This document shows, one piece after another, positions 7,130 to 11,960 of a stretch of DNA of 14,612 bases. This DNA comes from Clostridiales bacterium. GTDB taxonomy: Bacteria > Bacillota > Clostridia > Oscillospirales > Acutalibacteraceae. The stretch lies in contig JAAYKB010000149.1 of the NCBI GenBank assembly GCA_012522615.1, positions 1 through 14,612 on the forward strand, given 5' to 3'. Under the pieces are notes generated by a model. The model saw only the letters and a list, made by a program, of their open reading frames with translations. It made no database searches and was not told the origin of the DNA. Made by a program: the position numbers and the translations under genes. Numbering within the stretch: the first letter of the stretch is position 1; every line of letters begins with the position of its first letter.

Positions 7130-8191
7130 TTGGATAAGCTGATAGGCGCGATTGTTGATTTTTTTGTCTCCTATGGCGGCTGGGGGATTGTCGCCGTTAT
7201 GTTTATACTGATTTTGTTTTTCGGCGACAAGCTGCTGGCGTCGGTCGAGGGGTTTTGGTCGGCCTTTCGCAACATCAGTTCTTTCACCTTTAAGCGATAC
7301 ACCTCGACGCGGCTTGCCAACCAGATTCTCCACGCCACCCGGGTGATTAACAGCATCAACGACGATCTTCTTCCATACCGCGTCAAGATTAAGTGGGTCA
7401 AGAGCGAGAATATCGAAAGCTTTCTCAAAAGCGGGCAGGTAATTATCAAGATACGCGACGACGACGATATCAACAAGTCCTTTGTGCTGGCGGTCGCCGA
7501 ATTCGTGCGGCAGGGGCTTATACACAATGTTAAGCGTCATCTGCGGGATGAGCCGCTTGTCCGGGCAATCGACCTCTGCGCCGTGGGCAAGATACTGTCA
7601 CAGGCGTATATTGAAAGCCTGTCTTACTTTGAAAAGAACATTCTCAACAGCGTCAATGAAACCGACTCGGATTTTTCGAAATATTTCGAACAGCTCAAAC
7701 GTCTTGATTACAGCGGGCTGTTCCTGCCCGTTTTTCTCAACGAGCTTACCAAATCCCTAGGACAGTTTGATGACCAGTATTTTATCGAGGATTTTGAAAA
7801 GGAGGCCAAGGCCTTTCTTAATTATCTGGTTGATTTTTGTACCGAGAGGCATAAAACACTTTTTTATAACGGAAAGTATATTCGTATTGCCTTCGGGCTT
7901 GTCGCGAACCGGCAGTTTATCTTTCGCCACGGCCGGGATGCATATATCGAAAAGGTTCGCAGCAGTCTTTCTCTCGGCGCCCAGACGGTTTACCTATTCG
8001 GTTGGGAGGACAAGATTCGGATTGTGCGGCAGATTGCCGACCGCGCCGCCCGTTTGGATATGCGTATCAAGAGGGTTAAGGCCCACCCCTACCGCCATGT
8101 TTTTGACGACCTCAGCTCCCTGCGGGCGATCTGCATTGAGATATCCTGTCTTGACAAAACCGGGGGGAATTGCTGCCAGACCCCGGCGTAG
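7130..8191 (+). CDS. Uncharacterised membrane-anchored protein
   Basis: I do not recognise this 353-residue protein. One strong transmembrane helix lies at about residues 17-33 (GGWGIVAVMFILILFF), with no signal-peptidase site, so the rest is probably a cytosolic domain held at the membrane. The middle (about 60-250) is largely helical and charged, and the segment around 265-335 alternates strands and helices (TVYLFGWEDKIRIVRQIADRAA). No catalytic motif that I know is visible. The start is TTG with AAAGGG 10 nt upstream. It follows the nine-cysteine gene by 47 nt. Its last 66 codons overlap an opposing reading frame (7994-8587, minus), and the final residues after EISC look unlike the rest, so the C-terminus may be altered by a junction. 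Confidence 0.75.
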   Translation: MDKLIGAIVDFFVSYGGWGIVAVMFILILFFGDKLLASVEGFWSAFRNISSFTFKRYTSTRLANQILHATRVINSINDDLLPYRVKIKWVKSENIESFLKSGQVIIKIRDDDDINKSFVLAVAEFVRQGLIHNVKRHLRDEPLVRAIDLCAVGKILSQAYIESLSYFEKNILNSVNETDSDFSKYFEQLKRLDYSGLFLPVFLNELTKSLGQFDDQYFIEDFEKEAKAFLNYLVDFCTERHKTLFYNGKYIRIAFGLVANRQFIFRHGRDAYIEKVRSSLSLGAQTVYLFGWEDKIRIVRQIADRAARLDMRIKRVKAHPYRHVFDDLSSLRAICIEISCLDKTGGNCCQTPA

Positions 8192-8587
8192 GCCGGATTT
8201 CGGGGCGCCGGAGGGCCGCTTCGGGGTTTCGACTCTTTTAACGCATATCTGCCGGGCTATACTCTCGATTGCCTGCGAGTGTAGCTGCAGGGCATATCTT
8301 CGCTCTATATTCAGTTTTTCGGATATTGATTTCCAGCTTTGGTATTCGAGATAGTGCATCTGCAGCACCGTAAGCCGTCGGGGGGACAGGTCGACGTTTG
8401 ACAGAATCCTTTTGATTTTTCGGCGGGCGGCCGTTTCGCACGCCTTTAGACGCTTGTTTTCCCTGCTCAGCCTTTTTCTTTCCCCGCCCCTCCTAAGGCT
8501 TTTTGCCGCCTGCTCATAAGGAAGGCATATGTTGTAAAAAGCCCTTGCGCTTCCGAGCACCTGCCGAACCTCCTCCTTTGAAGTCAT
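7994..8587 (-). CDS. Sigma region 4-like / phage late-regulator-like protein with read-through C-terminus
   Basis: The first 118 residues of this 197-codon frame look like a real protein. A basic helical N-terminal half is followed by LTVLQMHYLEYQSWKSISEK and then QLHSQAIESI, the helix-turn-helix layout of sigma-70 region 4 and of phage activators such as the DUF1492/ArpU-like families. The ATG has AAGGAGG about 7 nt upstream, and the gene lies 47 nt after the Cro-like gene, presumably on the same transcript. After about residue 118 the sequence becomes proline- and glycine-rich, and from residue 133 it is antisense to the membrane-protein gene. The original stop therefore seems to be lost and the frame reads on to 7994. 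The N-terminal domain is likely real; the tail is doubtful. Confidence 0.6.
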   Translation of the reverse strand: MTSKEEVRQVLGSARAFYNICLPYEQAAKSLRRGGERKRLSRENKRLKACETAARRKIKRILSNVDLSPRRLTVLQMHYLEYQSWKSISEKLNIERRYALQLHSQAIESIARQICVKRVETPKRPSGAPKSGLRRGLAAIPPGFVKTGYLNADRPQGAEVVKNMAVGVGLNPLDTHIQTGGAVGNLPHNPNLVLPTE

Positions 8588-8634
8588 TTAAACCACCTCC
8601 TTCGGTTATCATTGCTGTGTGGAAAATCATCGTT

Positions 8635-8856
8635 TCACTTGCGAAACTGTTCGGGCAAAAAAACACTTTTGGGGATTTTAAGCGCCGATTCGATACTCAG
8701 GGCCTCGCTTATCAGAAAATCAGATTTTCCGTTAATCTTGTCGCTGACCGCCGCCGGGGAAATATCGAGGAGTTTGGCAAGGGCGCGGTAGCTTATGTTT
8801 TTTTCTTGCAGCGCGGCTTTCAGCCTTAAGTAAGGTTTGTGTTTGGATTTTTTCAC
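8635..8856 (-). CDS. Cro-like XRE family DNA-binding protein
   Basis: This 73-residue protein is a single helix-turn-helix domain: YLRLKAALQEKNISYRALAK, then LLDISPAAVSDKINGKSDF with the KINGK recognition-helix pattern, and IPKSVFLPEQF at the end. It matches the size and ending of Cro-like proteins of Firmicutes phages. I chose the GTG at 8856 because AAAGGAGG lies 7-8 nt upstream; the same frame continues further up but with no better start. It is transcribed divergently from the repressor-like gene at 9028 and is followed by the sigma-region-4-like gene. It would act as the opposing partner of that repressor. Confidence 0.82.
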   Translation of the reverse strand: MKKSKHKPYLRLKAALQEKNISYRALAKLLDISPAAVSDKINGKSDFLISEALSIESALKIPKSVFLPEQFRK

Positions 8857-8879
8857 AAGTCTTCCTCCTTTTGTTTTTT

Positions 8880-8900
8880 GTGGTAATAACATGGTAACAC
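8880..8900. promoter_or_regulatory. Candidate operator GTGGTA-N9-TAACAC in the regulator intergenic region
   Basis: GTGGTA (8880-8885) and TAACAC (8895-8900) form an imperfect dyad that covers the -10 box of the Cro-like promoter. AATAACAT occurs here and again at 8918-8925 next to the -35 box. Its position suits control by one of the two XRE proteins; binding is inferred. Confidence 0.45.
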
Positions 8901-8919
8901 ATCTTCGTTTCATTGTCAA
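8891..8919 (-). promoter_or_regulatory. Promoter of the Cro-like gene
   Basis: On the minus strand TTGACA, a perfect -35 (8914-8919), is followed 17 bp later by TACCAT (8891-8896), preceded by TGT as an extended -10. The start codon lies about 35 nt downstream of the -10 box. Confidence 0.7.
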
Positions 8920-8970
8920 TAACATTTTTAAAATTTTTTTGTTTTCACCGAAACTTTTTTAATATAGACC

Positions 8971-8999
8971 TTGCACTTTGTTTTTGAATGTGCTAACTT
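8971..8999 (+). promoter_or_regulatory. Promoter of the repressor-like gene
   Basis: TTGCAC (8971-8976), a 17-bp spacer, then TAACTT (8994-8999) with a TGC extension. An alternative, TTGTTT (8939-8944), 18 bp, then TATAGA (8963-8968), lies just upstream, so two tandem starts are possible. Both face away from the Cro-like promoter. Confidence 0.5.
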
Positions 9000-9027
9000 A
9001 TTGAGAGAAAGGGGAGATTTTACTTTG

Positions 9028-9375
9028 ATGTTTGGAAAAAATCTGAGAGCGGCAAGACTTGAAAAGGGGTATACCCTCGAGCATCTTGCCAACCTATATA
9101 ATTCTGTGTTCGTGGGCGCAGGATTAAGCAAGGGAACGCTTTCCAAGTATGAAAACGGAAAGCAGGAACCCATGGTAAGCGTTGTCGCCAATCTGGCCTC
9201 GGTTCTCAATGTCAGCATCGATTATCTGCTTAATAATAAGACACCGCGCGAACCGACCGAAGAGGAACAAAACAGGATAAAGCTCATGAATATGCTTGAT
9301 CAGCTTTCTGAGGAACAGCGGCGGGTGATTGAGAATCTGATTGTTCTCGAATGGAAGCAGCAGCAGCGAGAATAA
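9028..9375 (+). CDS. XRE family transcriptional regulator, repressor-like
   Basis: This 115-residue protein has an N-terminal XRE helix-turn-helix (about 1-68): NLRAARLEKGYTLEHLANLY, an extended loop, then LSKGTLSKYENGKQEP and the usual DYLL ending. A charged helical tail of about 45 residues (MNMLDQLSEEQRRVIENLI) probably mediates dimerisation. The ATG at 9028 has AAAGGGGAG 11 nt upstream; the longer open frame back to 8971 is part of the promoter region. There is no peptidase domain, so this is not a LexA/CI-type self-cleaving repressor. Divergence from a Cro-like gene with a shared control region is the layout of a phage or mobile-element switch. No integrase is present nearby. Confidence 0.85.
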   Translation: MFGKNLRAARLEKGYTLEHLANLYNSVFVGAGLSKGTLSKYENGKQEPMVSVVANLASVLNVSIDYLLNNKTPREPTEEEQNRIKLMNMLDQLSEEQRRVIENLIVLEWKQQQRE

Positions 9376-9442
9376 TGCGGTCTTGCGCTTCTTGGTCAAG
9401 CGCATCAAACATTTTTAATATGTCTTCTCTCGAAAGTTCCAC
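9284..9442 (-). CDS. Small antisense ORF (52 codons) at the repressor 3' end
   Basis: The frame starts with GTG at 9442, with GAGGAGG 7 nt upstream, and runs to TGA at 9284. Its predicted N-terminus, MELSREDILKMFDALDQEAQ, is a well-formed amphipathic helix resembling the repressor's own MNMLDQLSEEQRRVIE tail. A promoter with TTGACT, 17 bp and an extended TAATAT lies 59 nt upstream of the GTG (9501-9529). From residue 23 on, the frame is antisense to the repressor gene and turns alanine-, serine- and glutamine-rich, so the natural end may have been lost. It could encode a small partner or antirepressor, or the transcript may matter mainly as antisense RNA. A 7-bp hairpin (9384-9404) lies inside it. 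Confidence 0.5.
   Translation of the reverse strand: MELSREDILKMFDALDQEAQDRIILAAAASIREQSDSQSPAAVPQKADQAYS
9384..9404 (+). terminator. Possible weak terminator of the repressor gene
   Basis: TGCGCTT (9384-9390) pairs with AAGCGCA (9398-9404) around a 7-nt loop, 9 nt after the repressor stop. TCAAACATTTTTAATA follows, so the T run is displaced by several bases and termination would be weak. On the other strand the same bases are codons of the small antisense ORF. Confidence 0.35.
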
Positions 9443-9500
9443 TGTTAGACCTCCTCTTGTTTTTTAATCGCAACCTTTGTCTTACAACGATTGCACCCAT

Positions 9501-9529
9501 ATATTACCATTTATTATATATAAAGTCAA
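9501..9529 (-). promoter_or_regulatory. Promoter driving the antisense ORF
   Basis: On the minus strand TTGACT (9524-9529), exactly 17 bp, then TAATAT (9501-9506) preceded by TGG, an extended -10. It points at the GTG start at 9442 and so towards the 3' end of the repressor gene. Confidence 0.65.
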
Positions 9530-9557
9530 CTGTTTTTGCGAAATTTTTGTGCTTTTT

Positions 9558-9651
9558 CCAAAAAAATCAGGCGGGTTTGAGGTGTAAGGCGAGGGTGGGC
9601 ACACGTTAGGTGCGCCCATGCGGTATCCAAAAAATAGGCGGGGCTTGAGGT
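9558..9651. repeat. Imperfect direct repeat pair with a hairpin between (intergenic repeat element)
   Basis: Copy 1 (9558-9583) reads CCAAAAAAATCAGGCGGG then TTTGAGGT; copy 2 (9627-9651) reads CCAAAAAATAGGCGGGGC then TTGAGGT. They are about 25 bp long and start 69 bp apart. Between them GGGCACAC (9597-9604) pairs with GTGCGCCC (9610-9617), one mismatch, around GTTAG, with a T-A pair extending the stem to 9596-9618. This looks like a non-coding palindromic repeat of the kind scattered in clostridial genomes. It is part of the 9443-9741 stretch, which otherwise holds only promoters and hairpins. Confidence 0.55.
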
Positions 9652-9655
9652 TGCA

Positions 9656-9687
9656 ATCCCATTGCTTCATTGATAAAGCAACGGGAT
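9656..9687. other. Long hairpin in the leader region of the membrane-protein gene
   Basis: ATCCCATTGCTT (9656-9667) pairs with AAGCAACGGGAT (9676-9687), 12 bp with one A-C mismatch, around an 8-nt loop. There is no T run on either side, so it is not a terminator. Its loop and right arm overlap the -35 region and spacer of the promoter at 9670-9698, so it is more likely DNA-level than RNA-level control. Confidence 0.5.
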
Positions 9688-9698
9688 AGGGTTATAAT
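9670..9698 (+). promoter_or_regulatory. Near-consensus promoter with palindromic -10 region
   Basis: TTGATA (9670-9675), 17 bp, then perfect TATAAT (9693-9698). The -10 box sits in a perfect palindrome, GGTTAT-A-ATAACC (9690-9702). A second TATAAT occurs at 9709-9714 without a good -35. The gene starts about 45 nt downstream. Confidence 0.75.
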
Positions 9699-9741
9699 AA
9701 CCATGTTCTATAATTTACCATTGCATTGATGGCAGAAAGGA

Positions 9742-10176
9742 ATGTTACGTTATATGCCTCCTTATCTCTTGACCCTTTCGGCCTCCGGCAACAGCGGAGA
9801 ACCCTCGTCGGGCGGGATGCTTTTTGCCTGCTGGGCAATCCTCATTGTTCTGATTGCCATGTCGTTTGTCTTTTTGCGTTCGGGCAAAAAAGAGTATTCC
9901 GTCGCCATTCTCCCCCTGCTTATTACTCCTTTTATATATATAGTGAGCGGGCTGATTTCAAAAATCATGATCGGCGTTCTGCCGTATTCCTATTTTGAGA
10001 TGCGCGCCATTATTACGGTAACCGCCGGTTTGTTTTCCTGCCTTTTGCTCGGGCTTGCTTCCCGAAAGATCAGCGGGCTTCAATCACGGCATATTTTTTT
10101 CTGGAGCTGCGCCGCCTTTGTTATTATTCTTACCCTTGTTCTGGTTTCAAAAATTATTTCGGCGGCAGGGATATAG
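9742..10176 (+). CDS. Small four-helix integral membrane protein, unknown function
   Basis: This protein of up to 144 residues has four hydrophobic helices, at about 26-46, 54-78, 88-107 and 117-138, separated by short charged turns such as RSGKK and ASRKISG. I do not recognise a family, and no catalytic or transport motif is visible. The start is uncertain: ATG at 9742 lies only one base after AGAAAGG, whereas the in-frame ATG at 9754 is 13 nt from it; both are off the ideal spacing. The gene is a single unit with a strong promoter upstream and a very stable terminator downstream, so it should be well expressed on its own. Confidence 0.75.
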   Translation: MLRYMPPYLLTLSASGNSGEPSSGGMLFACWAILIVLIAMSFVFLRSGKKEYSVAILPLLITPFIYIVSGLISKIMIGVLPYSYFEMRAIITVTAGLFSCLLLGLASRKISGLQSRHIFFWSCAAFVIILTLVLVSKIISAAGI

Positions 10177-10194
10177 TTTTAGACAATATTATTT

Positions 10195-10229
10195 CGGGCA
10201 GATGTGCTTTACATCTGCCCGATTTTTTT
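10195..10229 (+). terminator. Strong intrinsic terminator after the membrane-protein gene
   Basis: CGGGCAGATGT (10195-10205) pairs perfectly with ACATCTGCCCG (10211-10221) around GCTTT, followed by A and seven T. This is a textbook plus-strand terminator 18 nt after the stop codon. Confidence 0.95.
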
Positions 10230-10272
10230 GATTTTACAGTTTATGAATAGTCCTTCCGGATAGTCCGCAAAC

Positions 10273-10332
10273 TTTGGTCGGTGTTTGACCAAAAAGCACA
10301 AATTTGCCGTTTGAAAAATTTATTTTTCAAAC
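10273..10332. repeat. Two adjacent inverted repeats downstream of the small acidic gene
   Basis: TTTGGTC/GACCAAA (10273-10279 and 10287-10293) form a 7-bp stem. GTTTGAAAAAT/ATTTTTCAAAC (10309-10319 and 10322-10332) form a perfect 11-bp AT-rich stem with a 2-base centre, immediately after the minus-strand stop at 10333. Neither has a proper T run for the minus strand, though together they may end or protect the right-hand operon transcript. The 10230-10332 stretch holds nothing else I can name. Confidence 0.5.
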
Positions 10333-10518
10333 TTAGGCCCGGTTCATCAGGTCGCGGATAAACGCCCGCATTTCGGCCTGGGAACGGAATTCGTCGGCGT
10401 GTGCGTTGACCTGTTCCTGAACCTCCTCGGGCAACGAATAAAAATCATCGTCGCTGAGAATATGCCCGTTCAGATATGCATCAAAATCGGGCGTGTCGTT
10501 TGTACGTCCTCTGCCCAT
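10333..10518 (-). CDS. Small acidic protein, unknown function
   Basis: This 61-residue protein has a basic start (MGRGRTN) followed by a strongly acidic helical body: DFDAYLNGHILSDDDFYSLP, then EEVQEQVNAHADEF and RAFIRDLMNRA. I do not recognise it; there is no signal peptide or membrane segment. I chose the ATG at 10518 because AAAGGA lies 11 nt upstream. The frame is open up to 10581 but without a better start. It lies 96 nt downstream of the cupin gene on the same strand with no terminator between, so it may be the last gene of the sugar operon or have its own weak promoter. The SLPEEVQEQVN phrase suggests a small regulatory or adaptor protein, but this is a guess. Confidence 0.6.
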   Translation of the reverse strand: MGRGRTNDTPDFDAYLNGHILSDDDFYSLPEEVQEQVNAHADEFRSQAEMRAFIRDLMNRA

Positions 10519-10614
10519 TTGATAATCAATCCTTTCGGTTGCTTGGTGTAAACTTGTCCCGCAGATAGTTTTGGCAAACAACCCTTTAAAAAATCAGGAA
10601 ATCAAATCCGAATG

Positions 10615-11013
10615 TCACTTAATCAGGCTGTGAACGTAATCTATCTGTTCCCGGCTAAGCTCCAGAATATCGCTGTTTTCCGCTCCGGTCGAGGAGTCTT
10701 CTATCAAAACCAGCTTGACGTCCCTTGTCGTAACCGTGTTGTGCCAGAGGGAGCGCGGGATGTTATATACCCTCATGGGCTGCATTTTTTCCGCCTTGAT
10801 ATTAAGTCCGCCGTTTTCCTCGTCTGCATAGAGCAGGGTACAGCTCCCCGACAGCAGAACGAACAGCTCGTCGGTCTGGTTGTGGCGTTCGAGGCAGTCA
10901 ATTCCGCTTATATCGTTGGCCGGCTTCCAGTTTTTTATGCCCACCATCCATTTTCCGTTTTCAAAAACCCGTTTCATGCCCTCGCCGTCAAATTCCAGCA
11001 CTTGAATTCCCAC
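10615..11013 (-). CDS. Cupin-fold protein, possible sugar-binding or isomerase role
   Basis: This 132-residue single-domain protein has a cupin-like core. Motif 1 is ERHNQTDELFVLLSG, with His44 and Glu49 and the Glu-x6-Gly spacing ending at Gly56. Motif 2 is YNIPRSLWHN, with Pro86 and His91. Only one histidine is seen in motif 1, so the metal site would be reduced to two His and one Glu. The start is GTG with AAAGGGGGG 7 nt upstream; the frame is open much further up, but that part is antisense-like sequence within the transketolase gene. It follows the transketolase C-subunit stop by 14 nt, which makes it part of the operon. It may isomerise or sense the sugar handled by its neighbours; the substrate is unknown. 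Confidence 0.75.
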   Translation of the reverse strand: MGIQVLEFDGEGMKRVFENGKWMVGIKNWKPANDISGIDCLERHNQTDELFVLLSGSCTLLYADEENGGLNIKAEKMQPMRVYNIPRSLWHNTVTTRDVKLVLIEDSSTGAENSDILELSREQIDYVHSLIK

Positions 11014-11027
11014 CGCAATTCCCCCCT

Positions 11028-11960
11028 TTAGCTTTTCAAGTCCATACATCGGTTTGCTATATTTTCGGTCGTCAGTCCGTAGACTTTGAACAAGTCCTCC
11101 GGCTTGCCCGACCTGCCGAAAACATCCGCTATCCCGATACGGGCAAGCCTTGCCGACGAGTTGCCCGCCAGAACCTCGGCCACCGCCGAGCCCAGACCCC
11201 CGATAATCGAGTGCTCCTCCACCGTGACAACCGCCCCGCATCTGTCTGCCATGTTCAGGACTGATTCATTATCAAGGGGCTTTATTGTGTGATGGTTGAC
11301 AACCGCCGCGTTTATCCCTTTTGCGGCAAGCTGTTCGGCCGCCGCGAGGGCATAGGGCACCATCAGTCCGGTCGCCATAATGCACACATCCCCGCCGTCC
11401 CTCAGCACAACCGCCTTGCCGGGTATGAAGGGGGTATCTTCGGTCGTGATGGTGTCTACAATCGGGCGGGCGACGCGGATGTATACCGGCCCGTCGATTT
11501 CGGCCGCCGCAAAAACCGCCTTGCGGGTTTCAATCGGGTCGCAGGGCACAAGTATTGTCATGCCCGGAACCACCCTCATCAGGGCAATATCCTCAAAGCT
11601 TTGGTGGCTTCCCCCGTCCTCCCCCACGCTGAGTCCCGAGTGGGAGAGCCCGAACTTGACATTTGCGTTTATATAGGCAATCGAGTTGCGTATCATTTCG
11701 TATGCCCGCCCCGCCCCGAACAGGGCAAAGGTGCTGAAGAAGGGCAGCAGTCCGGCATGGGCAAATCCGGCGGCGGCGCACACCATATTGGTTTCGGCTA
11801 TTCCGAAGTTAAAGAACCTGTCGGGAAACTCCTTTGCAAATATGCTTGTCATGGTGGCGTGCGCAAGGTCGGAGTCCAGCACGACAAGTCTGGGGTTGCT
11901 GCGTCCCAGCTCGACAAGGGCGTTTCCGTAAGCCACCCTCAGGGATTGCTTTTCAATCAT
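11028..11960 (-). CDS. Transketolase C-terminal subunit (pair 2)
   Basis: This 310-residue protein is a second transketolase C-terminal subunit. The catalytic glutamate is in GIAETNM (Glu56), followed by LSHSGLSVGEDGGSHQSFED, then EEHSIIGGLGSAVAE and DVFGRSG near the end. It differs from pair 1 at several positions around the active site: IAETNMV in place of ISEQNMM, HQSFED for HQCCED, and VARPIVD for FGRLAVP, as expected if the acceptor or donor sugar differs. Its ATG overlaps the last 8 nt of the N-subunit gene, with GGGGGTG 7 nt upstream, a sign of translational coupling. The cupin gene follows. Cotranscription with sugar permeases points to a catabolic transketolase rather than the housekeeping one. 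Confidence 0.93.
   Translation of the reverse strand: MIEKQSLRVAYGNALVELGRSNPRLVVLDSDLAHATMTSIFAKEFPDRFFNFGIAETNMVCAAAGFAHAGLLPFFSTFALFGAGRAYEMIRNSIAYINANVKFGLSHSGLSVGEDGGSHQSFEDIALMRVVPGMTILVPCDPIETRKAVFAAAEIDGPVYIRVARPIVDTITTEDTPFIPGKAVVLRDGGDVCIMATGLMVPYALAAAEQLAAKGINAAVVNHHTIKPLDNESVLNMADRCGAVVTVEEHSIIGGLGSAVAEVLAGNSSARLARIGIADVFGRSGKPEDLFKVYGLTTENIANRCMDLKS

Noticed and set aside
9558..9651. Direct repeats considered as a CRISPR remnant
   Set aside because: Only two imperfect copies, a spacer containing its own hairpin, and no cas genes nearby.
9639..9660. GGTTGCAATCCC resembling a tRNA T-arm
   Set aside because: No matching acceptor, D or anticodon stem can be drawn around it.
9482..9670. 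Minus-strand 62-codon frame across the direct repeats
   Set aside because: It runs through both repeat copies and the hairpin, has no ribosome binding site, and ends over the promoter of the antisense ORF; more likely a chance frame in a repeat element.
9726..9998. Plus-strand 90-codon frame overlapping the membrane-protein gene
   Set aside because: A different frame of the same DNA; it loses the hydrophobic helix pattern and has no family features.
10195..10229. Terminator hairpin considered as bidirectional
   Set aside because: On the minus strand the stem is followed by AAATAATATT rather than a T run, so it should stop only plus-strand transcription.
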